Shown here in pieces: positions 8,366 to 18,086 of a DNA stretch of 64,000 bases. Position 1 is the stretch's first letter. The number at the start of each line of letters is the position of its first letter. This DNA is from Gammaproteobacteria bacterium (GTDB taxonomy: Bacteria; Pseudomonadota; Gammaproteobacteria; Eutrophobiales; Eutrophobiaceae), in the NCBI GenBank assembly GCA_012103475.1, contig WLWS01000001.1, positions 496,001-560,000 on the forward strand, read 5' to 3'. The notes under the pieces are model-generated. The model worked only from the letters and a program-made list of their open reading frames with translations. It was not told the DNA's origin and did not search any database. The position numbers and the translations under genes were made by a program.

Positions 8366-9214
8366 TTACTGATCTTTATTTCGTCTCAGGAAGAGAAAAC
8401 CAAACATATCTCGAATACGAAAAAACCTTCTACTCTTAAAATACTCGTCAAACTCATCCCCAGTGGGCATTGAATAGTATTGTACCTCTTCATCTTCAAT
8501 AGAAATCGCTTTAAGTTTCTGTCCTTTCAGGATCAGTCTGGCTATTCGCTCTAAAAGAACCGAACCTATTACCGCGGTATGTATCAGAACTTTTTGTTGA
8601 GTCATTCCTTCTCTTATTCGAAATCCATGTCTGGCTACCAGTTCACCGGTATCAATACCTTTATCTATCCAATGTACGCTCACACCCGCTTTTTCGCTGC
8701 CATTTTTTAGTACCCAGAAATAGGCCATTACTCCTCTGTATGCCGGTAACCAGCCCGGATGAATATTCAGAATGCCTGTTGCGGGAATAGCGATAAGATC
8801 CTGCCTGATAATCTGGTTGAAATAAGCGGAAACAATTATGTCTGGTTGCAGAGCTTCGATAACTTTTAGTGTATCCGGATGGTTTACATCAGCAACCCGA
8901 TGGACGGGTATCTGATGTTTTTGACCAATTTTCCAGACTGGAAGAATTTTCCCAGGTTTATCCGGTAGCAGGATACTCGCGGTATACCCCAGCATCTGGA
9001 TAATCTGTTGCCAGAATAACAAGAAACCAAATCGCCAGCCTATATGACTCAAGTGCTTTCTCAGATGTTTCGCGGTTTTCCGGCTAAGCCGAAGGGGTTT
9101 GCTCTTAACCACACCGACAATTTCCAGTTCATCCATCTCTGTCATTCTGTTCAGACAGGTAGCGCTACCCAGATGACCAGAAGAATAGAGAACAACTGTT
9201 CTGAGTTTATCTAT
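8366..9214 (-). CDS. Formyltransferase-domain protein (methionyl-tRNA/sugar formyltransferase fold), apparent ATA start
   Basis: The catalytic core of the formyl transferase fold is clear: ILNIHPGWLPAYRG holds the Asn and His of the N-x-H motif, and VHWIDKGIDTGELV the Asp. These enzymes pass a formyl group from 10-formyltetrahydrofolate to an amine. It lacks the tRNA-binding C-terminal domain of Fmt, so a sugar or other amine is more likely. The first ATG (9145) would remove the N-terminal Rossmann strand, but codons upstream encode it (KLRTVVLYSSGHLGSATCLN) with no ATG, GTG or TTG. A GGAG ten bases before an ATA codon at 9214 marks the likely start, overlapping the TAG of the RND gene. Confidence 0.7.
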   Translation of the reverse strand: MDKLRTVVLYSSGHLGSATCLNRMTEMDELEIVGVVKSKPLRLSRKTAKHLRKHLSHIGWRFGFLLFWQQIIQMLGYTASILLPDKPGKILPVWKIGQKHQIPVHRVADVNHPDTLKVIEALQPDIIVSAYFNQIIRQDLIAIPATGILNIHPGWLPAYRGVMAYFWVLKNGSEKAGVSVHWIDKGIDTGELVARHGFRIREGMTQQKVLIHTAVIGSVLLERIARLILKGQKLKAISIEDEEVQYYSMPTGDEFDEYFKSRRFFRIRDMFGFLFLRRNKDQ

Positions 9215-12200
9215 GTTTGTAGCTCTCCGACTTCACTTCGCCCAAGCATATCGTTGAGTACCATATAGAGGGCTGGAACCAGAAAAAGTGTGATTACCGT
9301 ACCGAACAAGATTCCGAATCCCAACGATATGGCCATGGGAATCACAAATTGTGCCTGCAAGCTGGTTTCGAAGATGATGGGTAATAAACCAAAAAATGTG
9401 GTCAGGGTGGTCAGCAAAATTGCGCGAAAGCGACGCTCTCCGGCCAGTCGCAAAGATTCTTTAACACTCAGCCCCTCATCTCTGCCTTTATTGACGAAAT
9501 CCAGCAGTATAAGACCGTCGTTAATGACCACACCTGCCAGAGCCACCATGCCAAACATCGACATCATATTGATGCTTTGACCAAACACAACATGACCACA
9601 TACCGCTCCTATAAATCCGAAGGGAATAGCGATCATAATAACGATTGGTTGTAAGTAAGAATGTAAGGGAATCGCTAACAGGCCATAAATTAGAAATAGG
9701 GCTATACCGAAGAAGATGGCAATGCGGACTTTTAGCTCTTCTTCTTCCTGACTGGAACCACCAAGGCTATAACGCACACTGGAATACTTTTTCAACAAAG
9801 CCGGCATGAATTCTTTCTGAATTTCTCCAATCACTTCACCTGAATTTGATTTAAGAGGATCCAGATCAGCAGTGACCGTGATCGTGCGTTCCCGGTCGAC
9901 CCTGCTTACCATCGCCGGACTGCTATCGATGCTAACGTCGGCAACGTCCAGAAAGGGAACTTCGTCGCCATTCGGAGTTCGGATACGCATATTTTCAAGA
10001 TCAGCAATTGAATGACGTTCAGCCCTTGGGTAACGCACCATGATTTTCAGTTCATCCCGCCCGCGCTGAATACGCTGCACTTCTTCGCCGTAGAATGCCT
10101 GTCGCACCTGCCTACCCAGGTTCGCCATGTTTAAACCTAAAAGTTCTGCTTCCGGTTTAATTTTCAACTGAATTTCCTGAGTACCACTGCTGAAAGAATT
10201 GCGAATATCAAAAATGCCTTCATATTCACCTAATCTGGTCTCCAGCGCTTTTGCTGCATCGTTCATCCTGTCAAAGTCATTGCCGGAAAACTGAAAATTT
10301 ATCTTTGCACCACCTCCTGAGTTGGTACTCGCAAAAAACCGTAACTCTTTGGCTCCGGCGATCTCACCCACCTTCGCTCGCCAACGCTTCTCAACTTCAT
10401 AAGCATCAATCTGACGGTACTCAGCTTTGGTTAACTCAATGACGATAGTGCCACTTAAGTTTCCATCGGTGAACTCAAGCACATATTCGAGAAGTTTTTC
10501 TTCTGTCGGGTTCTCTTTCAAATACTCGGTTTCAACGGCATCCACGGCTTCTTTCAGACTTAGCAATGCCGCGTTGCGGGAGGCTGCAGGTGAACCTTCA
10601 TTCATTGTTATGTTCCCCTGAATAAAATCGCTGGGAACATTGGGAAAAAATTCAAATTTAATCAGACCCCCTGCGATCATGCCCAGAATCAATATCAAAC
10701 CGGCAAGAAACAAGGCCGCTGTTGTATAACGTTTGTCTATTGCTTTTACTAGAAGAGGGCTATATCTGTTTTTAATAAACTGCTGCAGTCCATTCGCAAT
10801 GAAGGACTGGAATCGACTTAAGTAGTTATCGCTGCGTTCATTTTCCGGAACATACTTTATTCGCGACAAATGTGCTGGCAGTACTAATTTGGATTCTATT
10901 AAGGAGAAAGTTAAGCAAAGGATCACAACCATACCGATGGTTTCAAAGAAAGGCCCAATCTGACCACCGATAAATAACATTGGTAAAAATGCCGCAATGG
11001 TAGTGAGGACACCAAATGTTGCGGGCATGGCTACTTTGTTTGCGCCCTTGATCACATTGTCGAGTGTGTGACCATGCTCGGTGATACTGGTATAGATACT
11101 CTCGCCAATAATAATGGCGTCGTCTACAACAATACCCAGAACCAGAATAAAACCAAAAAGACTGAGCAAATTTATATTTACCGGAAATGGTGTCAGCGGT
11201 AAAAGCCACAATGCACCGAGAAAACTGACCGGGATACCAACAATTACCCATAACGCGACCCGTAATCTTAAAAATACCGTGAGGATGAGAAATACAAGTA
11301 CGGCACCCAGGGTCAGATTGCTTAACATCATACTCAGGCGGGCTTTAAGGTAAAAAGCCGAGCTTCCCCAGGAATCGATATAAACTCCGGGTGCTATTGA
11401 TGCCTTCTTTTCGGCCATGTATTTTTCAACGGCCTTGTCAATGTTCAGAACATTTTGGTCACCCGTGGACTGAACCCGAATACTCAATGAGGGCTTACCG
11501 TTAAAACGTGAGAATTCTTCTGTTTCAATAAAGCCATCCCTTATGGTGGCGATATCACCCAGCAGCAAGCGCGTACCATCGACATTACTACGCAGGGCTA
11601 TGTTGCTGTATTCCTGACCGGTATACATTTGCCCCTTGGTTTTCAATAGTATGTCGCCGACTTCTGACTTGATTGTACCGCCCGGCATGTCCATCGAGGA
11701 TGCCCGGATTGCGCTCGCCACCTCGTCCATGGTCAAACTGTATTTACGTAAGGTTTCTTCAGAGACTTCTATTGAAATTTCATAGTCGCGATCACCCAGA
11801 ATTTCCACCAGACTAATGTCTCTAAGTGTCAGCAGCTCATCACGTATTTCGTTGGCAATTTTTTTACGTGCCCGGGGGTCCATGTCACCATAGACCGATA
11901 TCCAGATTACATCCCGCTCAAATTCGAGCTTTTCTATGATCGGTTTTTCGGTTTGTTCAGGAAATGTGGATATGGCATCGACCCGGCCCTTTACTTCATC
12001 CAGTACATCGCTTAATTCGTACTCACTTTCTATTTCGAGATTGACATTGGCCAGCCCTTCGAAGGCTGTGGAGGCCATTTTCTTGATGCCTTTGATATCC
12101 TGTACTGCTTCCTCTATTCGAAGAATAACGCCTTCTTCCACTTCCTCTGGTGCCGCACCGAGATAAGGAACACTTACCTGAATGGTATTGGTTTCAAAAT

Positions 12201-12345
12201 TGGGAAAGACTTCTTTCTGAATAGTAAACGCCGAGATAAACCCGGCAATAATAATCAACAACATCATCAGATTGGCAGCAACGTGATTGCTGGCAAACCA
12301 GGCAATAATGCCCTTCTCTCTGGTATGCTGTTTTATTGACTGCAA
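9211..12345 (-). CDS. RND efflux transporter, inner-membrane permease (AcrB/HAE1-like)
   Basis: A 1044-residue, 12-segment proton-driven pump subunit. Two halves each begin with a membrane segment and a large periplasmic loop. The proton-relay segment has GIVVDDAIIIGESIY (about residue 405), with the paired Asp of the family; the second half has AGVVINDGLILLDFVNKGRDE. A periplasmic region rich in Glu, Asp and Arg is typical of the HAE1 group. It starts two bases after the stop of the membrane fusion protein gene, so the pair is an operon. No outer-membrane TolC-like gene lies nearby; one must be supplied elsewhere. Substrates are unknown. Confidence 0.93.
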   Translation of the reverse strand: MQSIKQHTREKGIIAWFASNHVAANLMMLLIIIAGFISAFTIQKEVFPNFETNTIQVSVPYLGAAPEEVEEGVILRIEEAVQDIKGIKKMASTAFEGLANVNLEIESEYELSDVLDEVKGRVDAISTFPEQTEKPIIEKLEFERDVIWISVYGDMDPRARKKIANEIRDELLTLRDISLVEILGDRDYEISIEVSEETLRKYSLTMDEVASAIRASSMDMPGGTIKSEVGDILLKTKGQMYTGQEYSNIALRSNVDGTRLLLGDIATIRDGFIETEEFSRFNGKPSLSIRVQSTGDQNVLNIDKAVEKYMAEKKASIAPGVYIDSWGSSAFYLKARLSMMLSNLTLGAVLVFLILTVFLRLRVALWVIVGIPVSFLGALWLLPLTPFPVNINLLSLFGFILVLGIVVDDAIIIGESIYTSITEHGHTLDNVIKGANKVAMPATFGVLTTIAAFLPMLFIGGQIGPFFETIGMVVILCLTFSLIESKLVLPAHLSRIKYVPENERSDNYLSRFQSFIANGLQQFIKNRYSPLLVKAIDKRYTTAALFLAGLILILGMIAGGLIKFEFFPNVPSDFIQGNITMNEGSPAASRNAALLSLKEAVDAVETEYLKENPTEEKLLEYVLEFTDGNLSGTIVIELTKAEYRQIDAYEVEKRWRAKVGEIAGAKELRFFASTNSGGGAKINFQFSGNDFDRMNDAAKALETRLGEYEGIFDIRNSFSSGTQEIQLKIKPEAELLGLNMANLGRQVRQAFYGEEVQRIQRGRDELKIMVRYPRAERHSIADLENMRIRTPNGDEVPFLDVADVSIDSSPAMVSRVDRERTITVTADLDPLKSNSGEVIGEIQKEFMPALLKKYSSVRYSLGGSSQEEEELKVRIAIFFGIALFLIYGLLAIPLHSYLQPIVIMIAIPFGFIGAVCGHVVFGQSINMMSMFGMVALAGVVINDGLILLDFVNKGRDEGLSVKESLRLAGERRFRAILLTTLTTFFGLLPIIFETSLQAQFVIPMAISLGFGILFGTVITLFLVPALYMVLNDMLGRSEVGELQT

Positions 12346-12347
12346 TA

Positions 12348-13514
12348 TCAGGGACCCTGCGATCGTCTAAGATTAATGCCGTCGACAGGTTCTTCAATTG
12401 CACTGACGATGGCCTCCTCATCTTCAGTGACGCCGTCTTTTATGTAAATATAGTTTTCGTCTGAAAACATTATATCGACAGTACGCTTACGTAACTTATT
12501 GTCGGCATCCATAATAAGTACCTGATTCATGCCTCGTACCGAAAGTCTTGGAATCGCAATGACATCCTTTGCGATCCTGCCAATAATTCTGGCCTGCACA
12601 AAACTACCGATGGACAGTGGCGGACGATCATCACTTCGATTCAATCCATAGGGATCTGCAATACGTGCGACAGCAAATTGCACGCGCGTTCGTTCATCAA
12701 TGACACCTTCTGTACGCACTATCGTGGCATCCCAGTGATAACTAAGACCGCCAATGACACTGGATAGTTTGACATTCGGTCCAGTCTGTTCACTTTCAGA
12801 GCTGGCATCACTGAATCTGGGTAAATCCAGATAAGCAATATCCTGATCGGTCAGGGGCAGGCGCAGCTCGGCAAAATCTACCGCAATGGTATTTGCTACT
12901 GGCGTTCCCGTTGTTACGTATTGCCCTACATCTACCAGTTTATCTTTAACCATACCCCGATATGGTGAACGAATAAGAGTTTGCTGCAATCGCCTTTCAG
13001 CCATTTTCAGGTTTGCTTCGGCAAACAACACGTTGGCTTCTTCCAGGTAAGGAGTGCGCAAAGCGAGTAATGGCGCGACACTTTTTTTACGGCCGGATAA
13101 TTCCCATTCCTGTGCAGCCTGTTCCGAACGAGCTGTTTCCTGAGTGAGTTGTGCCTGCGAACTAAGCAGACTCGCCTTGGCCTTCTGCAATTCCACCTCA
13201 TAATCAATCGGGTTCAGCTTTAACAAGACCTCTCCATTTTCGATAAAACCACCGGCGACAAATTTCGGCGACACCTCCAGCACCACTGCGGAAATTTCAG
13301 AAATCAGGGAGGTTTCAGTACGCGGAGAAACATTGCCCTGTGACTTAACAGTAAGAGTTACATCCTCTTTTCGCAGGGCTACGGTTTCTACCAGAAGTAC
13401 CGCTATGCCGGGTTTAATTTTATCCGGTTCCTTTTTCAGCATTATCATTGTGGCTGCGGCGGCTACGGCGAGCAGAATAATACCAATAGGAATAACTATT
13501 TTTTTCATTGCCAT
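12348..13514 (-). CDS. RND efflux periplasmic adaptor (HlyD/AcrA-like membrane fusion protein)
   Basis: The 388-residue protein has an N-terminal signal-anchor (IVIPIGIILLAVAAAATMIML) and the order expected for membrane fusion proteins: a beta-barrel/lipoyl half starting at VTLTVKSQGNVSPRTETSL, an alpha-helical hairpin rich in Ala, Gln and Glu (about residues 105-165), the second lipoyl half LIRSPYRGMVKDKLVDVGQ, and a membrane-proximal domain. It links the RND pump to an outer-membrane channel. It precedes the pump gene by two bases. There is no lipobox, so it is held by the N-terminal anchor. Confidence 0.92.
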   Translation of the reverse strand: MAMKKIVIPIGIILLAVAAAATMIMLKKEPDKIKPGIAVLLVETVALRKEDVTLTVKSQGNVSPRTETSLISEISAVVLEVSPKFVAGGFIENGEVLLKLNPIDYEVELQKAKASLLSSQAQLTQETARSEQAAQEWELSGRKKSVAPLLALRTPYLEEANVLFAEANLKMAERRLQQTLIRSPYRGMVKDKLVDVGQYVTTGTPVANTIAVDFAELRLPLTDQDIAYLDLPRFSDASSESEQTGPNVKLSSVIGGLSYHWDATIVRTEGVIDERTRVQFAVARIADPYGLNRSDDRPPLSIGSFVQARIIGRIAKDVIAIPRLSVRGMNQVLIMDADNKLRKRTVDIMFSDENYIYIKDGVTEDEEAIVSAIEEPVDGINLRRSQGP

Positions 13515-13566
13515 GCATACATTGTAACTAGAAGCTCAATGTTCATATACCAGTGATTCGGGTAAT

Positions 13567-14526
13567 TTACCTTATGGCGATGGGATTTATTATACCCTGC
13601 ACTGCACCCCGTAATTTGGGGATTCCCAGAACAAAAAGAAACTCACTGACTTTATCTTTATCTAGTGCTCTGGTATCCATATGTTCAATGATATGAACGC
13701 CATGCTTCGTTATCAGCTCCTGATGCACCGGCGCAATTTCCTTGTAAGTGGCAGGCCGCGCCTCTATGGTTCTTGCATCAATTCCTACCATAGCGACTCC
13801 TTTTTCAATCAGATAACGGGCGCCGTCGACACCCAGACCGGGCTGGGAAGTTAAATACTTTTCTTTGTCATTCCAGAGCCTGGCAAGCCAGCCAGTGTGG
13901 AAAATCACAACATCACCTTTTTCTATACTAATACCCTGCGCGTTAGCTGCTGCGTCTATTTCCTTAGCGTTGAACTCGGTCCCGGCAGACAACGTGTCAA
14001 CTTTGTAATAGCCAGCCAGATCGATCAACACGCCCCGGGAAACGATTGGCGGGATAGTTTCCATGCCATAGCGGCTTACGCCAGTGAGATTGGCTGATAG
14101 CACCTCTGTTTCTGTCGCACCATTGTAATATCGACGACTCATGCCGGGGTGAGCAAAACCGTCAATCGATGTGCCCAAACCATCATGAGTAATCACCAGA
14201 CTTTCATTTGCTGTGAACTTATTTGGTCCGATTTCACTGGGCGTCATCGGATAGGATTTTACCTGATAGAAACGGCCATGCTTATCACGCGATTCTTCAT
14301 TGGTTTCGATAGCGAGTGAATAGACTGTTCCCGTAGTTATGAGTTGTGCTGCTTTAACAACAGTCTCTGGAGACAAATTGTTCAGAGCACCAATCCTGTC
14401 GTCTGCTCCATATTTCGATGGGTACCAGCTTGTATCAGCAGCGCGTATCTGGGATAGAAAAAGTGCAGAACAAAAGAATATAAATAGAATCAGCGTATAT
14501 CTGGGCAAGTCATTTATCATATTCAC
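13567..14526 (-). CDS. Periplasmic cyclase-family protein (kynurenine formamidase-like fold)
   Basis: This belongs to the PF04199 cyclase family, metal-dependent hydrolases that open or close cyclic amides and lactones. After a signal peptide (LILFIFFCSALFLSQIRAADT) come LVITHDGLGTSIDGFAHPG near residues 102-120, which occupies the place of the family's HxGTHxDxPxH metal motif, and VVIFHTGW plus GVDGARYLIEKGVAMVGID downstream. The usual first His-x-Gly-Thr-His is altered to HDGLGTSID, so metal binding may differ. I prefer GTG 14526, as GGGAGAG sits 5 bases upstream; the ATG at 14520 is the alternative. It stands next to the RND operon in the same direction, about 50 bases away. Confidence 0.8.
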   Translation of the reverse strand: MNMINDLPRYTLILFIFFCSALFLSQIRAADTSWYPSKYGADDRIGALNNLSPETVVKAAQLITTGTVYSLAIETNEESRDKHGRFYQVKSYPMTPSEIGPNKFTANESLVITHDGLGTSIDGFAHPGMSRRYYNGATETEVLSANLTGVSRYGMETIPPIVSRGVLIDLAGYYKVDTLSAGTEFNAKEIDAAANAQGISIEKGDVVIFHTGWLARLWNDKEKYLTSQPGLGVDGARYLIEKGVAMVGIDARTIEARPATYKEIAPVHQELITKHGVHIIEHMDTRALDKDKVSEFLFVLGIPKLRGAVQGIINPIAIR

Positions 14527-14637
14527 AAGTTCTCTCCCGCAAAAATTCAGTGGCATTACTACTAATGGTTTATTCAGTTTATACAGTGCCTTAGAGCCTG
14601 TATAGAATGAAAGTAGGTCGAATGCTAGAATCGAACG

Positions 14638-15687
14638 ATGAAAACCTCCGCTTCTTTTCTATTGTTATTTTTTTGCCTGACTCAATCAGCTTTTTCAAAC
14701 TCGTTTGATGATGCCGTTAAAGATGCCCTGGGCATCTATAACGCCGGTGATTTCGACAAGGCTTTTCAGCTTTTCAATAAGCATGCCGACGCCGGGCATG
14801 CCGGAGCGCAGTATCAAACCGGAGTCATGTATTTACAAGGTCAGGGCGTGGCAAAAAATTATGCGGAGGATTTGCACTGGCTGGAGCTTTCAGCCGCACA
14901 GAATGAGCCAGCGGCGCATTACAATCTGGGTATCGTGTATCAGCAGGGTCTGGGAGTTAAAGCGGACATAGTAAAGGCGAACCAGTGGTTTGCCAGTGGC
15001 GCCGAACTCGGCGATGTTAGTGCGATGTTCAATATTGGTAATGCCTATCTTCACGGCAATGGTGTGAAACAAGATTATAATCGCGCACTGAATTACTTTA
15101 AACAGGCTGCGGACTTAGGCCAGGATTACGCCATGTTTAACATCGGCCACATGTACGAAAATGGCAAAGGCGTAGAAATAAATAATCCCAGGGCCTTTTC
15201 CTGGTACAGCAAGGGCGCAGATAAAGGACAGGCAAGAGCCCATGCTGCACTCGCCAGAATATTTGCGAATGGTATTGGTTTGATACCCAGCCAGAATAAA
15301 GCCTTTAAATATCATCTGATCGCAGCCGAAAGTGGGCATGTACCTTCACAATTGAGCGCAGGTTTTGCCTACATGACGGGTACAGGAGTAAAAAGAGATC
15401 TCGAACAGGCGGTGATCTGGACAAAACGTGCTGCAGAGCAGAGCCTGCCGCAAGCACAATACAATCTCGGCACTATGTATTTTCGAGGCCTGGGTTTGAA
15501 AAAAAATGACAAGCTCGGTTATGCGTGGATGTATCTGGCCTCGTTAAGCAATCACCCTGGCGCTTTGCAAGACGTCAACGTAACATTGGCGAAAAACTTC
15601 CCGGCAGACAAAATTGCGCGTAGCAGAAAACTCGCTGAGGAATTAAAGGATAAATATCAACTTACTATGAACGCTTATTTCGACTGA
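14638..15687 (+). CDS. Secreted Sel1-repeat (TPR-like) protein
   Basis: The 349-residue protein has a signal peptide (LLLFFCLTQSAFSNS) and about seven Sel1-like repeats of roughly 36 residues from residue 45 onward, recognisable by A.Y.LG.MY..G.GV....A..W. Examples are AGAQYQTGVMYLQGQGV and AQYNLGTMYFRGLGL. Sel1 repeats form alpha-solenoid scaffolds that bind partner proteins. In the periplasm they often act in envelope regulation or peptidoglycan-linked complexes; the partner here is unknown. It starts about 110 bases from the divergent cyclase gene. Confidence 0.88.
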   Translation: MKTSASFLLLFFCLTQSAFSNSFDDAVKDALGIYNAGDFDKAFQLFNKHADAGHAGAQYQTGVMYLQGQGVAKNYAEDLHWLELSAAQNEPAAHYNLGIVYQQGLGVKADIVKANQWFASGAELGDVSAMFNIGNAYLHGNGVKQDYNRALNYFKQAADLGQDYAMFNIGHMYENGKGVEINNPRAFSWYSKGADKGQARAHAALARIFANGIGLIPSQNKAFKYHLIAAESGHVPSQLSAGFAYMTGTGVKRDLEQAVIWTKRAAEQSLPQAQYNLGTMYFRGLGLKKNDKLGYAWMYLASLSNHPGALQDVNVTLAKNFPADKIARSRKLAEELKDKYQLTMNAYFD

Positions 15688-15709
15688 GAAACACACCACA
15701 TTGTTTACA

Positions 15710-16027
15710 TCAGGCGATTTGTTCCGATAAGAGCCAGATACCGTCTTTCACTTTTTTCTGAAACTGTGCGCCGACAATCTGAATCGCTTCAGCGGAGGCT
15801 TCTTCTCCGAGTTTGTCGAAATCACTGACCCGGATAATTTCCATATACTGATACGGTGGCTCCCCTTCACCGCCCAGCATACCAACGGTTTTCGCCAGAT
15901 TGTATTCTGTGACGCTGGAAAGTTTCGTGACGACCGGAATATCGTTTTCCTGCATCCACTCGACGAAGTCTGCTTCGTTTTCATCGTCGTTTAGATTAAA
16001 CAGAACAATAATGAATTTATTAGCCAT
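15710..16027 (-). CDS. Small alpha/beta protein, dimeric-barrel-like, unknown
   Basis: A 105-residue soluble protein. ATG 16027 has GAGG seven bases upstream, preferred to an earlier ATG at 16048. The run FIIVLFNLNDDENEADFVEW, a middle strand PPYQYMEIIRVSDFDKL and the end VKDGIWLLSEQIA suggest the ferredoxin-like dimeric alpha-beta barrel used by EthD and REDY-type proteins. That assignment is by eye only. It converges on the Sel1 gene and is divergent from the flavin monooxygenase-like gene at 16149, so it may be an accessory protein of that enzyme. No catalytic residues can be named. Confidence 0.55.
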   Translation of the reverse strand: MANKFIIVLFNLNDDENEADFVEWMQENDIPVVTKLSSVTEYNLAKTVGMLGGEGEPPYQYMEIIRVSDFDKLGEEASAEAIQIVGAQFQKKVKDGIWLLSEQIA

Positions 16028-16148
16028 CGGATATCCTCGTGAATTCAAATTAGATTATGGATTAATTATACAGCTCAAAGCTATTCTAATTGATTTATAA
16101 TCGGAATCCATCACTAGTACCAACCTGTCTTCCGCCTGAGGCTTACAT

Positions 16149-17318
16149 ATGAATAATTCGGTTTCTGTAGTTGAGTATCATGAAAAAATTGAATCATTAT
16201 CTTCCGGATTCCGTAGCAGAGCGGAACAAGCCAATGAAATACGCCGAGTACCGGAAGAGAACATTGCTGAATTAAAGGCCGCTGGCTTATTAAAAGTGTT
16301 TCAGCCAGCCAGTTATGGTGGTGCTGAACTGTCTGTGGCAGATGTATTACCGATGGTCGCTAAAGTAGCACAAGCCTGTCCTTCTACGGCCTGGGCAATG
16401 GCCGTGTTGCAAATTCACCCCTGGATGCTTGGTTTTTCGCCTGATTTGGCACAGCAGGAGGTCTATGACGAGGATCAGGACACACTGGTCTGTGGTGTCC
16501 TGCAGCCAAAAGCAATGACGAGAAGAGTTGCAGGCGGTTATGAACTGGAAGGTGCTTTATGGCCCTATGCCTCGGGTTGTGATCATGCTTCCTGGGCGCA
16601 TGTCGGTGGTCTGGTTATGAATGAAAACGGGCCACCTGAAGTCAGGGTGTTTTTGATACCGGAAAGTGATTATGAAATCGTTGACGACTGGCATGTCACC
16701 GGTTTGCAGGCTACCGGTAGTAAAAGCCTGAAGACAGGACCTGTGTTTGTCGCTGAGCACAGAACCTTTGCACTTGCCGATGCGACCTCAGGAAAGCTTG
16801 GCAAGGGACGCTCTGCTCTCTATCAATCAGCGATGTTACCCATGCTTTGTCTTAATGTTACCGGTCCTGCTCTTGGTGCTGCTCGCACATGCATTGAGAC
16901 TTTTCTTGCACATATCGAAAACCGGAATCTGCCATTCTCTATGCTCAAACAAGTTGACTCTGCCCAGACTCATCGTCTGCTCGGTGAAGTGATGCTTCAG
17001 GTGGAATCTGCCGAACTGATGCTGGAGAAGGGCGCGGCCATGACCAGAGACTACTCTGAAGCGGGCGAACTGATGCCCATAAAAGAACGCTCTGTTGTTC
17101 GCGCCTACAGTTCCGGAGCAGTCAGACAATGTGTAAGCGCCATTGAATCCATGTTTCTTGCCAGTGGCGGAACTGCCTTACAGGAAAGTAACCCCCTGCA
17201 AAAATTATTACGTGATTCCAAAGCGATGGCGGCACACGCAGCGCTATCTCACGAGAACAATCTTGAGTTATGGGGTGCCGTGCTTCTGAATAAACCAGTA
17301 AATTCACCCATGGTGTGA
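16149..17318 (+). CDS. Flavin-dependent monooxygenase, acyl-CoA dehydrogenase fold (DszC/HsaA-like)
   Basis: The 389-residue protein has the acyl-CoA dehydrogenase fold but the sequence style of group D two-component flavin monooxygenases: RRVPEENIAELKAAGLLKVFQPASYGG at the N-terminus, MAVLQIHPWMLGFSP, and an Acyl-CoA_dh_2 type C-terminal helical domain with LASGGTALQESNPLQKLLRDSKAMAAH. These enzymes use reduced flavin from a separate reductase to hydroxylate phenols, steroids or thiophenes. No flavin reductase gene is adjacent. Substrate is unknown. The nearest neighbour is a small barrel-like protein gene, divergent at 16027. Confidence 0.82.
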   Translation: MNNSVSVVEYHEKIESLSSGFRSRAEQANEIRRVPEENIAELKAAGLLKVFQPASYGGAELSVADVLPMVAKVAQACPSTAWAMAVLQIHPWMLGFSPDLAQQEVYDEDQDTLVCGVLQPKAMTRRVAGGYELEGALWPYASGCDHASWAHVGGLVMNENGPPEVRVFLIPESDYEIVDDWHVTGLQATGSKSLKTGPVFVAEHRTFALADATSGKLGKGRSALYQSAMLPMLCLNVTGPALGAARTCIETFLAHIENRNLPFSMLKQVDSAQTHRLLGEVMLQVESAELMLEKGAAMTRDYSEAGELMPIKERSVVRAYSSGAVRQCVSAIESMFLASGGTALQESNPLQKLLRDSKAMAAHAALSHENNLELWGAVLLNKPVNSPMV

Positions 17319-17424
17319 GATAGTCCATAAAGTTTACGCAGTCTCCTGTATAGTTCTATTTCCTGCGTAGCGAATCGATCCTGATTCAGAATTGTTGCGT
17401 ACCATTAACTGGGAAGCACAGTAT

Positions 17425-18078
17425 ATGACAGCACTGCGATTGCGCTATCAGACCATAGAGTTTGATGAAGTAGACATTCACATCCGCACGCTTCGCGATA
17501 AACAGCAATACTCTGATCCACTTGGTGAAGCAGAATCCATGGGGATTTCTTCCGCACAGTGGTCTTTCTTCGGAGTCGTCTGGGAAGCCAGTAAAGTGCT
17601 GGCGCGCGAGATGGCAGATTACGAAATAGGTAGTAAACGCATACTGGAAATCGGTTGCGGCATGGCATTGTCCAGCTTATTGCTGAATTCGCGTCATGCC
17701 GATATCAGCGCAACCGATCATCACCCGCAGGCGGGTCAGTTTCTGGAAGAAAATGTGCGATTGAATGGAGGTCAGGCCATACCCTTTCTAAGAACTGACT
17801 GGAAAACCGAGCATGACGGCCTGGGGAAGTTCGATTTAATTATCGGTGCGGATCTACTTTATGAGCGGGATCACGTTGAAGATGTCTCTGCGTTTATTAA
17901 CCGGCATGCCCAACAAAGCAATGAAGTCATAATGGTCGACCCCGGTCGCGGCAATCGTTCATCTTTCAGTAAAAAAATGACCAGCCTTGGTTATTCCCAA
18001 AAGCATTCAAGTGTTGAATATATGGATGAAGCCAACAAATTATTTACCGCAAAAATACTCCGTTATTATCGAGACTGA
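17425..18078 (+). CDS. SAM-dependent methyltransferase (Methyltransf_16-like)
   Basis: A 217-residue seven-strand methyltransferase. Motif I reads RILEIGCGMALSSLLL (about residues 72-87), followed by an acidic motif ISATDHHPQA and motif DLIIGADLLYE, typical of lysine or protein methyltransferases of the Methyltransf_16 (FAM86/METTL21-like) group. The target is unknown. I start at ATG 17425, because an upstream TTG at 17392 has no support. The gene is about 100 bases downstream of the flavin monooxygenase-like gene and converges on the gene ending at 18087. Confidence 0.78.
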   Translation: MTALRLRYQTIEFDEVDIHIRTLRDKQQYSDPLGEAESMGISSAQWSFFGVVWEASKVLAREMADYEIGSKRILEIGCGMALSSLLLNSRHADISATDHHPQAGQFLEENVRLNGGQAIPFLRTDWKTEHDGLGKFDLIIGADLLYERDHVEDVSAFINRHAQQSNEVIMVDPGRGNRSSFSKKMTSLGYSQKHSSVEYMDEANKLFTAKILRYYRD

Positions 18079-18086
18079 AGAGATAG

